From: Burkholderiaceae bacterium
GTDB lineage: Bacteria > Pseudomonadota > Gammaproteobacteria > Burkholderiales > Burkholderiaceae_C
Assembly (NCBI GenBank): GCA_018780645.1
Contig: JADMJJ010000005.1
Coordinates: 62,001 to 126,000 of the forward strand
Reading direction: 5' to 3'
Length of the DNA: 64,000 bases
A program made the position numbers and the translations under genes. Below, one piece after another: positions 17,153 to 25,045 of this stretch; position 1 is the stretch's first letter; every line of letters starts with the position of its first letter. The notes under the pieces are model-generated. The model saw only the letters and a list, made by a program, of their open reading frames with translations, did no database searches and had not been told where the DNA came from.

Positions 17153-18202
17153 ATGCGCATCGGCCCTCATTCCCTGGCAAACCGACTGTTTGTCGCACCG
17201 ATGGCCGGCGTCACAGACAGGCCCTTCCGCCAGCTGTGCCGGCGCCTGGGTGCCGGTTATGCGGTTAGCGAGATGGTGACCTCGCGCAAGGAACTGTGGA
17301 GCAGCCTCAAGACCTCGCGGCGCGCCAACCACGATGGCGAACCGGGCCCGATCGCGGTACAGATCGCCGGCACCGATGCAGCGATGATGGCCGAGGCCGC
17401 CAGCTACAACATCGACCGCGGCGCGCAGATCATCGACATCAATATGGGCTGCCCGGCCAAGAAGGTCTGCAACAAATGGGCCGGCTCGGCGCTGATGCAG
17501 GACGAGAGGCTGGCGCTGAGCATCATCGAGGCCGTGGTCGAGGCCAGCGCGCCCCACGGCGTGCCGGTGACCCTGAAGATGCGCACCGGCTGGTGCCAGA
17601 GCCAGCGCAATGCGCTGAGCATCGCGCTGGCCGCGCAGAACGCCGGCGTGGCCATGGTCACCGTGCACGGCCGCACCCGCGAGCAGGGCTACAAGGGCCA
17701 GGCCGAGTACGACACGATTGCCGCGGTCAAGGCCGCGCTGACCATTCCCGTCGTCGCCAATGGCGATATCGACACCCCCGAAAAGGCCCGCGAGGTGCTG
17801 GCCCGTACCGGTGCCGACGCGGTGATGATTGGCCGCGCGGCCCAGGGCCGGCCCTGGATCTTCCGCGAGATTGCGCACTTCCTGGCCACCGGCGAGCATC
17901 TGCCGGCCCCCGAGGTGATGCAGGCGCGCAGCTGGCTGCTGGAGCATCTGGAAGACCACTACACGCTGTACGGCGAGCGCTCCGGCGTGCGCACGGCGCG
18001 CAAGCACATCGGCTGGGCGGTGCGCGCCCTGCCTGGCGGCGAAGACTTTCGCGGCCATATGAACACGCTGGAAAGCTGCGACACGCAAATCCGTGCCGTG
18101 GCCGATTGGTTCGAGGCGCTGGCACAGGCCCATGAACGACTGCCACGGCTGGACGTGGCGGCCAATGACGACGAAACCGACAACACCCCGCTGGTGGCCT
18201 GA
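17153..18202 (+). CDS. dusB: tRNA-dihydrouridine synthase B
   Basis: DusB reduces specific uridines in the tRNA D-loop using FMN and NADPH. The 349-residue protein has an FMN-binding TIM barrel: APMAGVTDRPFR near residue 17, INMGCPAKKVCNKWAGSAL (about 98-118) with the catalytic Cys, MRTGW, VHGRTREQGYKG and GRAAQGRPWIF for phosphate binding. The C-terminal helical tRNA-binding domain follows. It is 69 bases upstream of fis, the conserved dusB-fis pairing of gamma- and betaproteobacteria. A TATACT hexamer at 17107-17112 may be a -10 box, but no matching -35 was seen. Confidence 0.95.
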   Translation: MRIGPHSLANRLFVAPMAGVTDRPFRQLCRRLGAGYAVSEMVTSRKELWSSLKTSRRANHDGEPGPIAVQIAGTDAAMMAEAASYNIDRGAQIIDINMGCPAKKVCNKWAGSALMQDERLALSIIEAVVEASAPHGVPVTLKMRTGWCQSQRNALSIALAAQNAGVAMVTVHGRTREQGYKGQAEYDTIAAVKAALTIPVVANGDIDTPEKAREVLARTGADAVMIGRAAQGRPWIFREIAHFLATGEHLPAPEVMQARSWLLEHLEDHYTLYGERSGVRTARKHIGWAVRALPGGEDFRGHMNTLESCDTQIRAVADWFEALAQAHERLPRLDVAANDDETDNTPLVA

Positions 18203-18271
18203 GTGCCATGCAGCGTGTCCGTCTTGACTGCGATCGGGAGGCACAGCGTGGAATCGGCCCGGAGGAACAAG

Positions 18272-18511
18272 ATGACCAAGAAAAAACACATTGAAGAATG
18301 CGTGCGCGAGAACCTCGAGGCCTATTTCGCCGACCTGGAAGGGGCCGAACCGCACTCGATGCACGACATGCTGATGGGCGTGGTCGAGAGGCCCCTGCTG
18401 GAGGTGGTGATGAAGCATGCCGCCGGCAACCAGAGCAAGGCAGCCGAATGGCTGGGCATCAACCGCAATACGCTGCGCCGGAAGCTGCAAGACCACAAGC
18501 TGCTGGGCTGA
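18272..18511 (+). CDS. fis: Fis-family DNA-binding protein
   Basis: This 79-residue protein has the Fis/NtrC-type C-terminal helix-turn-helix [20 protein letters not shown] (about residues 54-73), preceded by the dimerising helices. Fis bends DNA and shapes the nucleoid and growth-phase transcription. The ATG at 18272 has GGAGG nine bases upstream; an upstream in-frame GTG lies right behind dusB and is not favoured. It lies between dusB and purH and is probably cotranscribed with dusB. It is shorter than E. coli Fis (98 residues), normal for betaproteobacterial Fis. Confidence 0.92.
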   Translation: MTKKKHIEECVRENLEAYFADLEGAEPHSMHDMLMGVVERPLLEVVMKHAAGNQSKAAEWLGINRNTLRRKLQDHKLLG

Positions 18512-18557
18512 CTGCCAGGCCCGCGCCACCGAATTCAAACGTTCTCAAAGGCTATCC

Positions 18558-20138
18558 ATGTCCCAACTCACCGCCCTGATCTCGGTCTCCGACAAGACCG
18601 GCATTCTTGACTTCGCCAAGGCCCTGCATGCACTCAACGTGCGCCTGCTGTCCACCGGCGGCACGGCCAAGCTGCTGGCCGATGCCGGCCTGCCCGTCAC
18701 CGAGGTGGCCGAGCACACCGGCTTTCCCGAGATGCTGGACGGCCGCGTCAAGACCCTGCACCCGAAGATCCATGGCGGCCTGCTGGCGCGCCGCGACCTG
18801 CCCGAGCACATGGCCGCGGCCGGCCAGCACGGCATCACGATGATAGACATCCTGGCCGTCAACCTCTACCCCTTCGAGGCGACCGTCGCCAAGCCCGGCT
18901 GCACGCTGGAGGACGCGATCGAGAACATCGACATTGGTGGCCCGGCCATGGTGCGCAGCGCGGCCAAGAACTGGAAGGACGTGACGGTGCTGACCGACTC
19001 GAGCCAGTACGCGGCCGTGCTCGACGAGCTCAAGGCCGGCGGCAAGACCAGCGACAAGACCCGCTTTGCCTGCTCGGTGGCCGCCTTCAACCGCATTGCC
19101 CAGTACGACGCAGCAATCAGCAACTACCTCAGCGCCCGCCAGGACGATGGCGCGCTGGCACAGTTCCCCGGCCAGATGAACAGCAGCTTCATCAAGGTGC
19201 AGGACCTGCGCTACGGCGAGAACTCGCACCAGAGCGCCGCGCTGTACCGCGACCTCTTCCCCGCGCCCGGCTCGCTGGTGACGGCCAAGCAGTTGCAGGG
19301 CAAGGAGCTGAGCTACAACAATATCGCCGATGCCGACGCCGCCTGGGAATGCGTCAAGGCCTTCGAAGCCCCGGCCTGCGTGATCGTCAAGCACGCCAAC
19401 CCCTGCGGCGTTGCCGTGGCCGAGAACGCGGCCGAGGCCTATGCCAAGGCCCTGAAGACCGACCCGACCAGCGCCTTCGGCGGCATCATTGCCTTCAACC
19501 GGCCGGTGGACGCGGCCGCCGCCCAGCATGTGGCCAAGCAGTTCGTCGAGGTCTTGATGGCCCCGGCCTTCAGCGCCGAGGCCCGCGAGATCTTCAAGGC
19601 CAAGGCCAATGTGCGCCTGCTCGAAATCGCCTTGCCCGCCGGTGGCGCCACACCCTGGGAGCAAGGCCGCAATGCGATGGACAGCAAGCGCGTAGGCTCC
19701 GGCATCCTGCTGCAGACCGCCGACAACCACTTCCTCAAGGCCGGCGATCTGAAGGTGGTGACGACCAAGCAGCCGACCGCCCAGGAGCTGCAGGACCTGC
19801 TGTTCGCCTGGACCGTGGCTCAGTACGTGAAGAGCAATGCGATCGTCTTCTGCGCCGGTGGCATGACCCTGGGCGTGGGCGCCGGCCAGATGAGCCGCAT
19901 CGACTCGGCCCGGATCGCCTCGATCAAGGCCGAGAACGCCGGCCTGACGCTCAAGGGCTCGGCCGTCGCCAGCGACGCCTTCTTCCCCTTCCGTGACGGC
20001 CTGGACGTGGTCGTCGATGCCGGCGCCACCAGCGTCATCCAGCCCGGTGGCTCGATGCGCGACGACGAGGTGATTGCCGCGGCCAATGAGCGTGGCATCG
20101 CGATGGTGTTCAGCGGCGTGCGCCACTTCCGCCATTGA
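18558..20138 (+). CDS. purH: Bifunctional AICAR formyltransferase / IMP cyclohydrolase
   Basis: PurH performs the last two steps of IMP synthesis. The 526-residue protein has the IMP cyclohydrolase (MGS-like) domain at residues 1-150 with [25 protein letters not shown] and [17 protein letters not shown], then the AICAR transformylase domain with [15 protein letters not shown] and the catalytic [10 protein letters not shown]. The C-terminus [20 protein letters not shown] matches family. ATG 18558 gives the standard start [15 protein letters not shown]. It lies 46 bases after fis. Confidence 0.97.
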   Translation: MSQLTALISVSDKTGILDFAKALHALNVRLLSTGGTAKLLADAGLPVTEVAEHTGFPEMLDGRVKTLHPKIHGGLLARRDLPEHMAAAGQHGITMIDILAVNLYPFEATVAKPGCTLEDAIENIDIGGPAMVRSAAKNWKDVTVLTDSSQYAAVLDELKAGGKTSDKTRFACSVAAFNRIAQYDAAISNYLSARQDDGALAQFPGQMNSSFIKVQDLRYGENSHQSAALYRDLFPAPGSLVTAKQLQGKELSYNNIADADAAWECVKAFEAPACVIVKHANPCGVAVAENAAEAYAKALKTDPTSAFGGIIAFNRPVDAAAAQHVAKQFVEVLMAPAFSAEAREIFKAKANVRLLEIALPAGGATPWEQGRNAMDSKRVGSGILLQTADNHFLKAGDLKVVTTKQPTAQELQDLLFAWTVAQYVKSNAIVFCAGGMTLGVGAGQMSRIDSARIASIKAENAGLTLKGSAVASDAFFPFRDGLDVVVDAGATSVIQPGGSMRDDEVIAAANERGIAMVFSGVRHFRH

Positions 20139-20145
20139 TCGTGGC

Positions 20146-20192
20146 CCCGGATTGCCATCCGGGCTACGGCTGATCTAGAGGCTGGCCTCTAG
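20146..20192. other. Two adjacent palindromes after purH
   Basis: CCCGGAT/ATCCGGG (20146-20152 with 20157-20163) is a 7-bp hairpin with a TGCC loop. CTAGAGGC-TG-GCCTCTAG (20175-20192) is an 8-bp palindrome with a two-base centre, too tight for an RNA hairpin but possible as a DNA-binding site. Neither has a T-run. They fill part of the 124-base gap before the aldehyde dehydrogenase gene. Confidence 0.45.
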
Positions 20193-20262
20193 CCAAGGGC
20201 CAATACCGTTGGCGCTCGGCCTGTTTGGCGCGTAATCTCCGCTCAAACGAACCGGAGACAGC

Positions 20263-21672
20263 ATGGACCAGTCCCTCCAAGAACGCCTGCACGTGGTGCT
20301 GGAGCAGCAGCGCGCCGCCTTTGCCGCCGAGCGCATGCCCAGCCTCGAGGTGCGCAAGGACCGCCTGCAGCGCGTGCGCGCGATGACGGCCAAGTACGGC
20401 GACGAGCTGGCTGCGGCGATCTCGCAGGACTTCGGCCACCGCGCCCGCCAGGAAAGCCTGCTGGCCGACGTCTACACCGTCGAGTCCGGCGCCAAGCATG
20501 CCTTGCACCATCTGCGCGGCTGGATGCGCCCGAAGCGCGTGTCGACCGCCCTGCACTTCCTGCCGGCCAGCAACCAGTTGCTGCCGCAGCCGCTGGGCGT
20601 GGTCGGCGTCGTCGCGCCCTGGAACTACCCCTACTACCTGGCGATGGCGCCAGCGCTGGCCGCGCTGGCGGCCGGCAACCGGGTGATGATCAAGCCGTCC
20701 GAGCTGACACCGGCCACCTCGGCCCTGATGGCCCGCATGGTCAGCGAGTTCTTCGCCCCGGAGGAGATGCAGGTCATCGTCGGTGATGCCGATGTCGGCC
20801 GGGCCTTCACGCAGCTGCCCTTCGACCATCTGTTCTTCACCGGCTCCACCGCGGTGGGCAGGCTGGTGGCCCAGGCCGCGGCGAAAAACCTGACCCCGGT
20901 GACCCTGGAGCTGGGCGGCAAGTCCCCGGCCCTGATAGACCGCAGCTGCGACCTGGCGATGACCGCCGAGCGCCTGGCCTTCGGCAAGCTCTTGAACGCC
21001 GGCCAGACCTGCGTGGCGCCCGACTATGTGCTGGCGCCGCAGGAGCTGGTGCAGCCGTTGGCCGATGCAGTGCGCGCCGCCGTGCGCCGCATGTACCCGA
21101 CGCTGGACGCCAACCCCGACTACACCAGCGTCTCGACGCCCCGCCACCACGCCCGCCTGCAGGGCCTGCTGGACGATGCGAAGGCGCGTGGCGCCACGCT
21201 GCTGCCCACGCATGACGAGGCGCTGAGCGGCCGCAAGCTGGCGCCGCACCTGCTGCTGAATGTCACTGACGAGATGTCGGTGATGCGCCAGGAGATCTTC
21301 GGCCCCATCCTGCCCATCGTCGGCTACCAGCGCGTCGAGGAGGCCCTGGACTACATCAACCGCCACGAGCACCCGCTGGCCCTGTACTGGTTCGGCAATG
21401 ACAGCGCCGCGCAGCAGCGGGTGCTGGAGCAGACCCATGCCGGCGGCGTCACGATCAACGACTGCATCTGGCATCTGGGCCAGGAGGAGCAGCCCTTTGG
21501 CGGCGTTGGCGCCAGCGGCATGGGCTCCTACCACGGTGAATGGGGCTTCCGCACCTTCAGCAAGGAGAAGCCGGTGTTCCGGCAGTCGCGCTTTGCCGGC
21601 ACCAAGCTGTTCTACCCGCCTTACGGCGCGGTGTTCGAGAAGCTGCTGGGCCTGCTGCGCAAGATCGCCTGA
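20263..21672 (+). CDS. Coniferyl-aldehyde-dehydrogenase-type aldehyde dehydrogenase
   Basis: This 469-residue NAD(P)-dependent dehydrogenase has VVAPWNYPYYL, the nucleotide-binding FTGSTAVGRLV, the general base Glu in LELGGKSP (about 216) and the catalytic Cys in NAGQTCVAPDY (about 250). The N-terminal half and the APDYVLAPQ sequence resemble coniferyl aldehyde dehydrogenases (CalB), which oxidise coniferyl and other aromatic or long-chain aldehydes. A hydrophobic C-terminus KLLGLLRKIA suggests membrane contact, as in fatty aldehyde dehydrogenases of the same class. It is monocistronic, with the TIR-like gene converging nine bases away. Aldehyde class is solid; the substrate is inference. Confidence 0.85.
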   Translation: MDQSLQERLHVVLEQQRAAFAAERMPSLEVRKDRLQRVRAMTAKYGDELAAAISQDFGHRARQESLLADVYTVESGAKHALHHLRGWMRPKRVSTALHFLPASNQLLPQPLGVVGVVAPWNYPYYLAMAPALAALAAGNRVMIKPSELTPATSALMARMVSEFFAPEEMQVIVGDADVGRAFTQLPFDHLFFTGSTAVGRLVAQAAAKNLTPVTLELGGKSPALIDRSCDLAMTAERLAFGKLLNAGQTCVAPDYVLAPQELVQPLADAVRAAVRRMYPTLDANPDYTSVSTPRHHARLQGLLDDAKARGATLLPTHDEALSGRKLAPHLLLNVTDEMSVMRQEIFGPILPIVGYQRVEEALDYINRHEHPLALYWFGNDSAAQQRVLEQTHAGGVTINDCIWHLGQEEQPFGGVGASGMGSYHGEWGFRTFSKEKPVFRQSRFAGTKLFYPPYGAVFEKLLGLLRKIA

Positions 21673-21681
21673 CGGGCCCTC

Positions 21682-22215
21682 TCAGTACAGTACCGGCGGA
21701 TTGCCCTTGTTCTCTATCACCTGGCTGACGAAGCCCTCCCAGCGCTGCAGGATCTGCTGCCACTCGGGTGAGTTGAGATAGGCCTGCGCCGGGCGCTCGA
21801 GATCGAACTCGGGCAGGCTGGTGCCCAGCACGCCCCGCTCCAGCACGCCCTCGGCCAGCACGCCCTTCTCGCGGGCGATCAGCACCGGCAGCCCCAGCTG
21901 GAAGGCCATCGCCGGCTCGATCTGCGCATAGGGGCTGCTGAGCCACTGGCCGTCCAGACGCTTCTCGTCCGTGTCACCGGGGCGGCTGCTGCCCCGCTCG
22001 ATGGCGATGCGCCGGAAGGCGATCGTCAACATGCCGTTGCTGTCCATCAGCATGCGGCGGATCGCTTTCAGCGGCGCGTCCATGTCGTAGTCGGTCACGC
22101 CCAGGGTGCGGGGGTCGTAGCCGCGCTGCTGCAAGTAGGCGGTCAGGGTGTCGATGAAGTCGATCTGGGCCTTGTTGATCGGGCGTGAATAACTCAGAAA
22201 GATCAGGCGCTTCAT
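21682..22215 (-). CDS. TIR-like domain protein, second gene of a SLATT cassette
   Basis: This 177-residue soluble protein begins MKRLIFLSYSRPINKAQIDF, which matches the first strand and box 1 of TIR domains. Pattern positions fit a TIR-like fold: residues 23-42 give the second strand and BB-loop region, GMLTIAFRR (61-69) a central strand, and W91 with E100 in SPYAQIEPAMAF lies where TIR NADases carry the catalytic Glu, followed by GLPVLIARE (108-116). It might instead be a SLOG-like Rossmannoid. The start overlaps the stop of the DUF4231/SLATT gene (ATGA, 22212-22215), so the two are coupled. Paired with a SLATT membrane protein, it probably makes or senses a nucleotide signal. No enzymatic activity is shown. 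Confidence 0.55.
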   Translation of the reverse strand: MKRLIFLSYSRPINKAQIDFIDTLTAYLQQRGYDPRTLGVTDYDMDAPLKAIRRMLMDSNGMLTIAFRRIAIERGSSRPGDTDEKRLDGQWLSSPYAQIEPAMAFQLGLPVLIAREKGVLAEGVLERGVLGTSLPEFDLERPAQAYLNSPEWQQILQRWEGFVSQVIENKGNPPVLY

Positions 22216-22889
22216 GGGGCGGGGGTCTCGGGCTTGGGTGGCGCAGGCGACGCTGTTGGAGCCGCCGCGGTTGGGGGGGCCGGGGCAGGCTCCTCCGCAG
22301 GCGTCGTGGAAGCCGCCATGACGACGGTCGTGCCGGTGCCCCCGGTCACCGACACATCGCCCTGGCTGACCTGCGGCGGCTTGTCGGTCTTCTGCTCATT
22401 GACCGTGGTCATCACGTTCAGCGTCGATGAGTTCTCGGAGGCGATCGCGCCCTCGACTCGGTCCACGAACTCGAGAAAGGCCTTCTTCTCGTCCAGGCCC
22501 CGGTAGGCACCTTCGGCGGCGACAAAGTTGAAGTACTCCTTCTCCAGAGTCTGCTCGGTGGAGCGGTAGTTCTTCCACTGCTCGCGGTAATGGAACACAC
22601 TCTCCAGCGACAGCAGCACCAGCACCAGCAGGCTGATGCCGGTGGTGATGGTCTTGGCCCAGGAGCCATCAATATTGGTCAGCACCGGCACCAGCGCGCC
22701 CCCGACCACGGTACAGGCGCGCATCCACTGGTGGTTGCGCTTGGCCTCGGAGGCCTTCCTGTCGTACCAGGCCCGTATCGGGTTGATGCGCTGCGCAATG
22801 TATTCCTCGGGCGTCAGCGAGCCGAAGGCCCGTGGCGAACGGTCGGTCCAGTTGCCGGCCGGCTTTGCCGCTGTCTCGCTTGTGCTCAT
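22212..22889 (-). CDS. DUF4231/SLATT-domain two-TM membrane protein, first gene of a TIR-like cassette
   Basis: This 225-residue protein has the SLATT/DUF4231 layout: a short N-terminal helix (RINPIRAWYDRKASEAK, 34-50), TM1 (about 56-73), TM2 (about 79-100), then an amphipathic helix YREQWKNYRSTEQTLEKE (101-118) with the conserved W-x2-YR-x-T pattern. Residues about 160-225 are a low-complexity linker and an Ala/Pro/Glu-rich tail. SLATT proteins are predicted pore-forming or membrane-associated effectors in bacterial conflict systems and are usually linked to nucleotide-sensing domains. Here the linked gene is TIR-like and overlaps by four bases. Start ATG 22889 is 63 bases past the porin stop on the same strand. 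Confidence 0.75.
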   Translation of the reverse strand: MSTSETAAKPAGNWTDRSPRAFGSLTPEEYIAQRINPIRAWYDRKASEAKRNHQWMRACTVVGGALVPVLTNIDGSWAKTITTGISLLVLVLLSLESVFHYREQWKNYRSTEQTLEKEYFNFVAAEGAYRGLDEKKAFLEFVDRVEGAIASENSSTLNVMTTVNEQKTDKPPQVSQGDVSVTGGTGTTVVMAASTTPAEEPAPAPPTAAAPTASPAPPKPETPAP

Positions 22890-22952
22890 GGAGGCATCCC
22901 GAGGTTTGATTTCAGATCAGTATCGCACCCCACCCGGCGATTCCGGTCGGGT

Positions 22953-23705
22953 TCAGAACTCCCACAGCAGCGACAGCACCCAGCGGTCGGCGGCGCGGGC
23001 GGCGCTGGTCAGGCCGCGACTGTGGGCCTGGCTGGTGATGTGGCTCAGATAGACCTGGGCATTGCCCTGGGCCCAGCTGAGGCCCAGATTGCCATAGCCA
23101 TAGCCCAGCGCGGCGGCCGGCAGATCGTTGCCGGCCCTGGCCTGCAGCCGGTAGTAACCCAGGCCCGCATCCAGGGCCAGCGCCCCGACCAGGCGCTGGC
23201 GCAGGCTCAGCTCGGCGCTGAGGGCATGGCCGCTGCGCGCGCGGCCCTGGGCATCGTTGCGATAGGCGCCCGGATACCATGCCAGTGAGCCGTTGACGCG
23301 GCCGTCCCAAGCCAGGCTGGCGCTGAACTCGCTGGAGTCGAAGCGGTGGCGCCGCGTGCTGCCCGGATAGGCCGAGCGGCTCAGCGCGACGCCGGCCGCC
23401 CAGTCCGATGTCAGCTGCCAGCTGCGGCCCAGATGGGCGGTCAGCAGCAGGCGACGGCCCTCGGCGTCGCGATCCAGCGCCGCCAGGCCCAGGCCGGCCG
23501 ACCAGCCGGTATCACCCCGGTAGCTGATATCCCAGGCCAGCGAGGCATGTTCGTTGCTGAGGCTGATGCCGCGCACCACATAGTCGGTGGCCAGGGCGGC
23601 CGAATGGCTCCAGTCGTCGGCGCGGGCCGGCTGCCAGACCAGCACACAAAGCCCGAGGGCTCGGGCAGTCCGGATGAAGCGAGCAGAGAAATGGTGGCTT
23701 GGCAC
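22953..23705 (-). CDS. TorF-family putative outer-membrane porin
   Basis: This protein (about 250 residues) begins with a basic and hydrophobic export signal (RFIRTARALGLCVLVW then PARA and the mature DDW). It then reads ATDYVVRGISLSNEHASLAW, a recognisable opening of TorF-like (TIGR02001) porins, followed by alternating beta-strand sequence and a C-terminal aromatic Phe (LSLLWEF), as in outer-membrane barrels. The start is uncertain: GTG at 23703-23705 gives a normal signal peptide, while the open frame extends to GTG 23756, overlapping the divergent sigma gene. The nearby ATG at 23719 is in another frame and is not used. Confidence 0.65.
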   Translation of the reverse strand: MPSHHFSARFIRTARALGLCVLVWQPARADDWSHSAALATDYVVRGISLSNEHASLAWDISYRGDTGWSAGLGLAALDRDAEGRRLLLTAHLGRSWQLTSDWAAGVALSRSAYPGSTRRHRFDSSEFSASLAWDGRVNGSLAWYPGAYRNDAQGRARSGHALSAELSLRQRLVGALALDAGLGYYRLQARAGNDLPAAALGYGYGNLGLSWAQGNAQVYLSHITSQAHSRGLTSAARAADRWVLSLLWEF

Positions 23706-23728
23706 AGGGATGCAACCATAATTCAAAA

Positions 23729-24361
23729 ATGCGGCACTCACGTGATATGCCACCACTTCAGCAGTTCGAAGGCACGGATCCGGCCGATGCCCAGGATCGT
23801 GCCGAGTTGTGCGCCGCGGCGGCGGGTAGCCGTGCGGCCTTCGAACAGCTGTACCGCCGCTACTTCCCCAGGATGACCCGCTTTCTGCGCCGCTTCAGTG
23901 CGCGCGACGATGTGATCGAGGACGTCATCAACAGCGCGATGTGGGTGGTCTGGAGCAAGGCCGGTGCCTTTCGCGGCGAGTCGCGGGTCGGCACCTGGAT
24001 CACCGGCATCGCCTACCGCTGCATGCTCAAGGCGCTGCGCGACGGCACGCCGGCCGCCGAGGTCAGCCAGGATGGATTGGTGCAGAGCGAGCTGGACGAG
24101 GCCTCGGCGGCCAGCCCGGACGCCGACAACGAGTTGCGCGACTGGGTCACCAAGGGCCTGCGCCTGCTGCCCGAGGACCTGCGCACGACGATGGAGCTGG
24201 CCTATCTGGCCGGCCTGTCCTGCGCCGAGATTGCCACGGTGATGGACTGCGCGGAGGGCACGGTCAAGGCCCGCATGTTCCACGCCCGGCTGCGGCTGCG
24301 CAATCTGATGCCGGCGCTGGCCGAGTCACACCCCCCTGGCATCGAGGCCGGGCACGCATGA
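23729..24361 (+). CDS. ECF-type RNA polymerase sigma factor
   Basis: This about 210-residue protein has region 2 (EQLYRRYFPRMTRFLRRF then DDVIEDVINSAMWVVWS, with FRGESRVGTWITGIAYR) and region 4 (LPEDLRTTMELAYLAGLSCAEIATVM, EGTVKARMFHAR). No region 3, so it is an ECF sigma. Start choice is between ATG 23729 and ATG 23747; both give MPPLQQ or MRHSRD openings. It overlaps the anti-sigma gene by four bases (ATGA) and heads the operon with the zinc-finger anti-sigma and the subtilase, the usual autoregulated layout. No GGAAC-type autoregulatory promoter was recognised upstream. Confidence 0.9.
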   Translation: MRHSRDMPPLQQFEGTDPADAQDRAELCAAAAGSRAAFEQLYRRYFPRMTRFLRRFSARDDVIEDVINSAMWVVWSKAGAFRGESRVGTWITGIAYRCMLKALRDGTPAAEVSQDGLVQSELDEASAASPDADNELRDWVTKGLRLLPEDLRTTMELAYLAGLSCAEIATVMDCAEGTVKARMFHARLRLRNLMPALAESHPPGIEAGHA

Positions 24362-25044
24362 GCACACCCATGGATAGCGATCCGAACTCGGCCCACCGGC
24401 GCGCCTGGGATCTGATTCCCTGGGTCGTCAACGGCAGCGCCGGAGAGGACGAGCGCCTCCTGGTGGAAGGCCATGCCGAAGCTTGCGCCGACTGCCGCTC
24501 GGAGTTCGACTTCCAGCGCCAATTGCGCGATGGCATGGCGCCGCGCACGGCACCTGCCACCCTCGATGCCGATCGAGCCCTGGGCCGCTTCTGGGGCCGC
24601 GTCGATGTCGAGCAGACCGGCAGCCTGTGGGACAAGCTGGCAGCGCAGCCGCCCGCCGCGCCCACCGCACCCGCCGGGCACCAACGCCGTGGCCGCTGGC
24701 AAAGCGCAATGATCGCGGCCGTGCTCGTGCAGGCACTGGGCCTGGCCGCGCTGCTGGGCGTGCTGTGGGAGCGGCCGCGTGGCGCCGAGTACCAGGTCTT
24801 GAGTCAGTCGGCGGCCACCGTGGCTGACATCCGGCTCGTGCCGGCACCCGGCCTGAGCCTGGGCGAGCTGCATGCGCTGCTGGAGCGCCACGAGTTGCAG
24901 CTGCTGCAGGCCAATACCGACGCCACTCACTTCGCGCTGGGCCTGCGGCCCGGTGCCGGCCTCAGCGTGGCCGAGGCCGTGCAGCGCCTGCGGGCCGAGC
25001 CGGGCGTGCTGCTGGCCGAACCATTGACGCCTCCAAAGCCCTGA
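24358..25044 (+). CDS. Zinc-finger (zf-HC2) anti-sigma factor with a subtilase-prodomain-like C-terminal domain
   Basis: This 228-residue protein has an anti-sigma zinc-binding N-terminal domain with H39-x3-C43-x2-C46 (EGHAEACADC), a proline-rich linker, one TM helix (about 114-136, IAAVLVQALGLAALLGVLWE) and a periplasmic domain (about 150-228). The periplasmic part, with LSLGELHALLERHELQLLQ, F-x-L-x-x-G and an ending P-x-V-x-L-A-E-P-L, resembles the I9-type prodomain at the start of the subtilase encoded next. It overlaps the sigma gene by four bases and stops one base before the protease start. It should hold the sigma factor at the membrane; the prodomain-like part may tie release to the protease. 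Confidence 0.75.
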   Translation: MSTPMDSDPNSAHRRAWDLIPWVVNGSAGEDERLLVEGHAEACADCRSEFDFQRQLRDGMAPRTAPATLDADRALGRFWGRVDVEQTGSLWDKLAAQPPAAPTAPAGHQRRGRWQSAMIAAVLVQALGLAALLGVLWERPRGAEYQVLSQSAATVADIRLVPAPGLSLGELHALLERHELQLLQANTDATHFALGLRPGAGLSVAEAVQRLRAEPGVLLAEPLTPPKP

Positions 25045-25045
25045 T

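Noticed and set aside
20175-20192. Palindrome as an intrinsic terminator of purH
   Set aside because: The two-base centre cannot form an RNA loop and no T-run follows.
23441-23719. ATG at 23719 as a second signal-peptide start and a frameshift in the porin gene
   Set aside because: The porin frame has its own basic/hydrophobic signal ending PARA and continues without a break, so no frameshift is needed.
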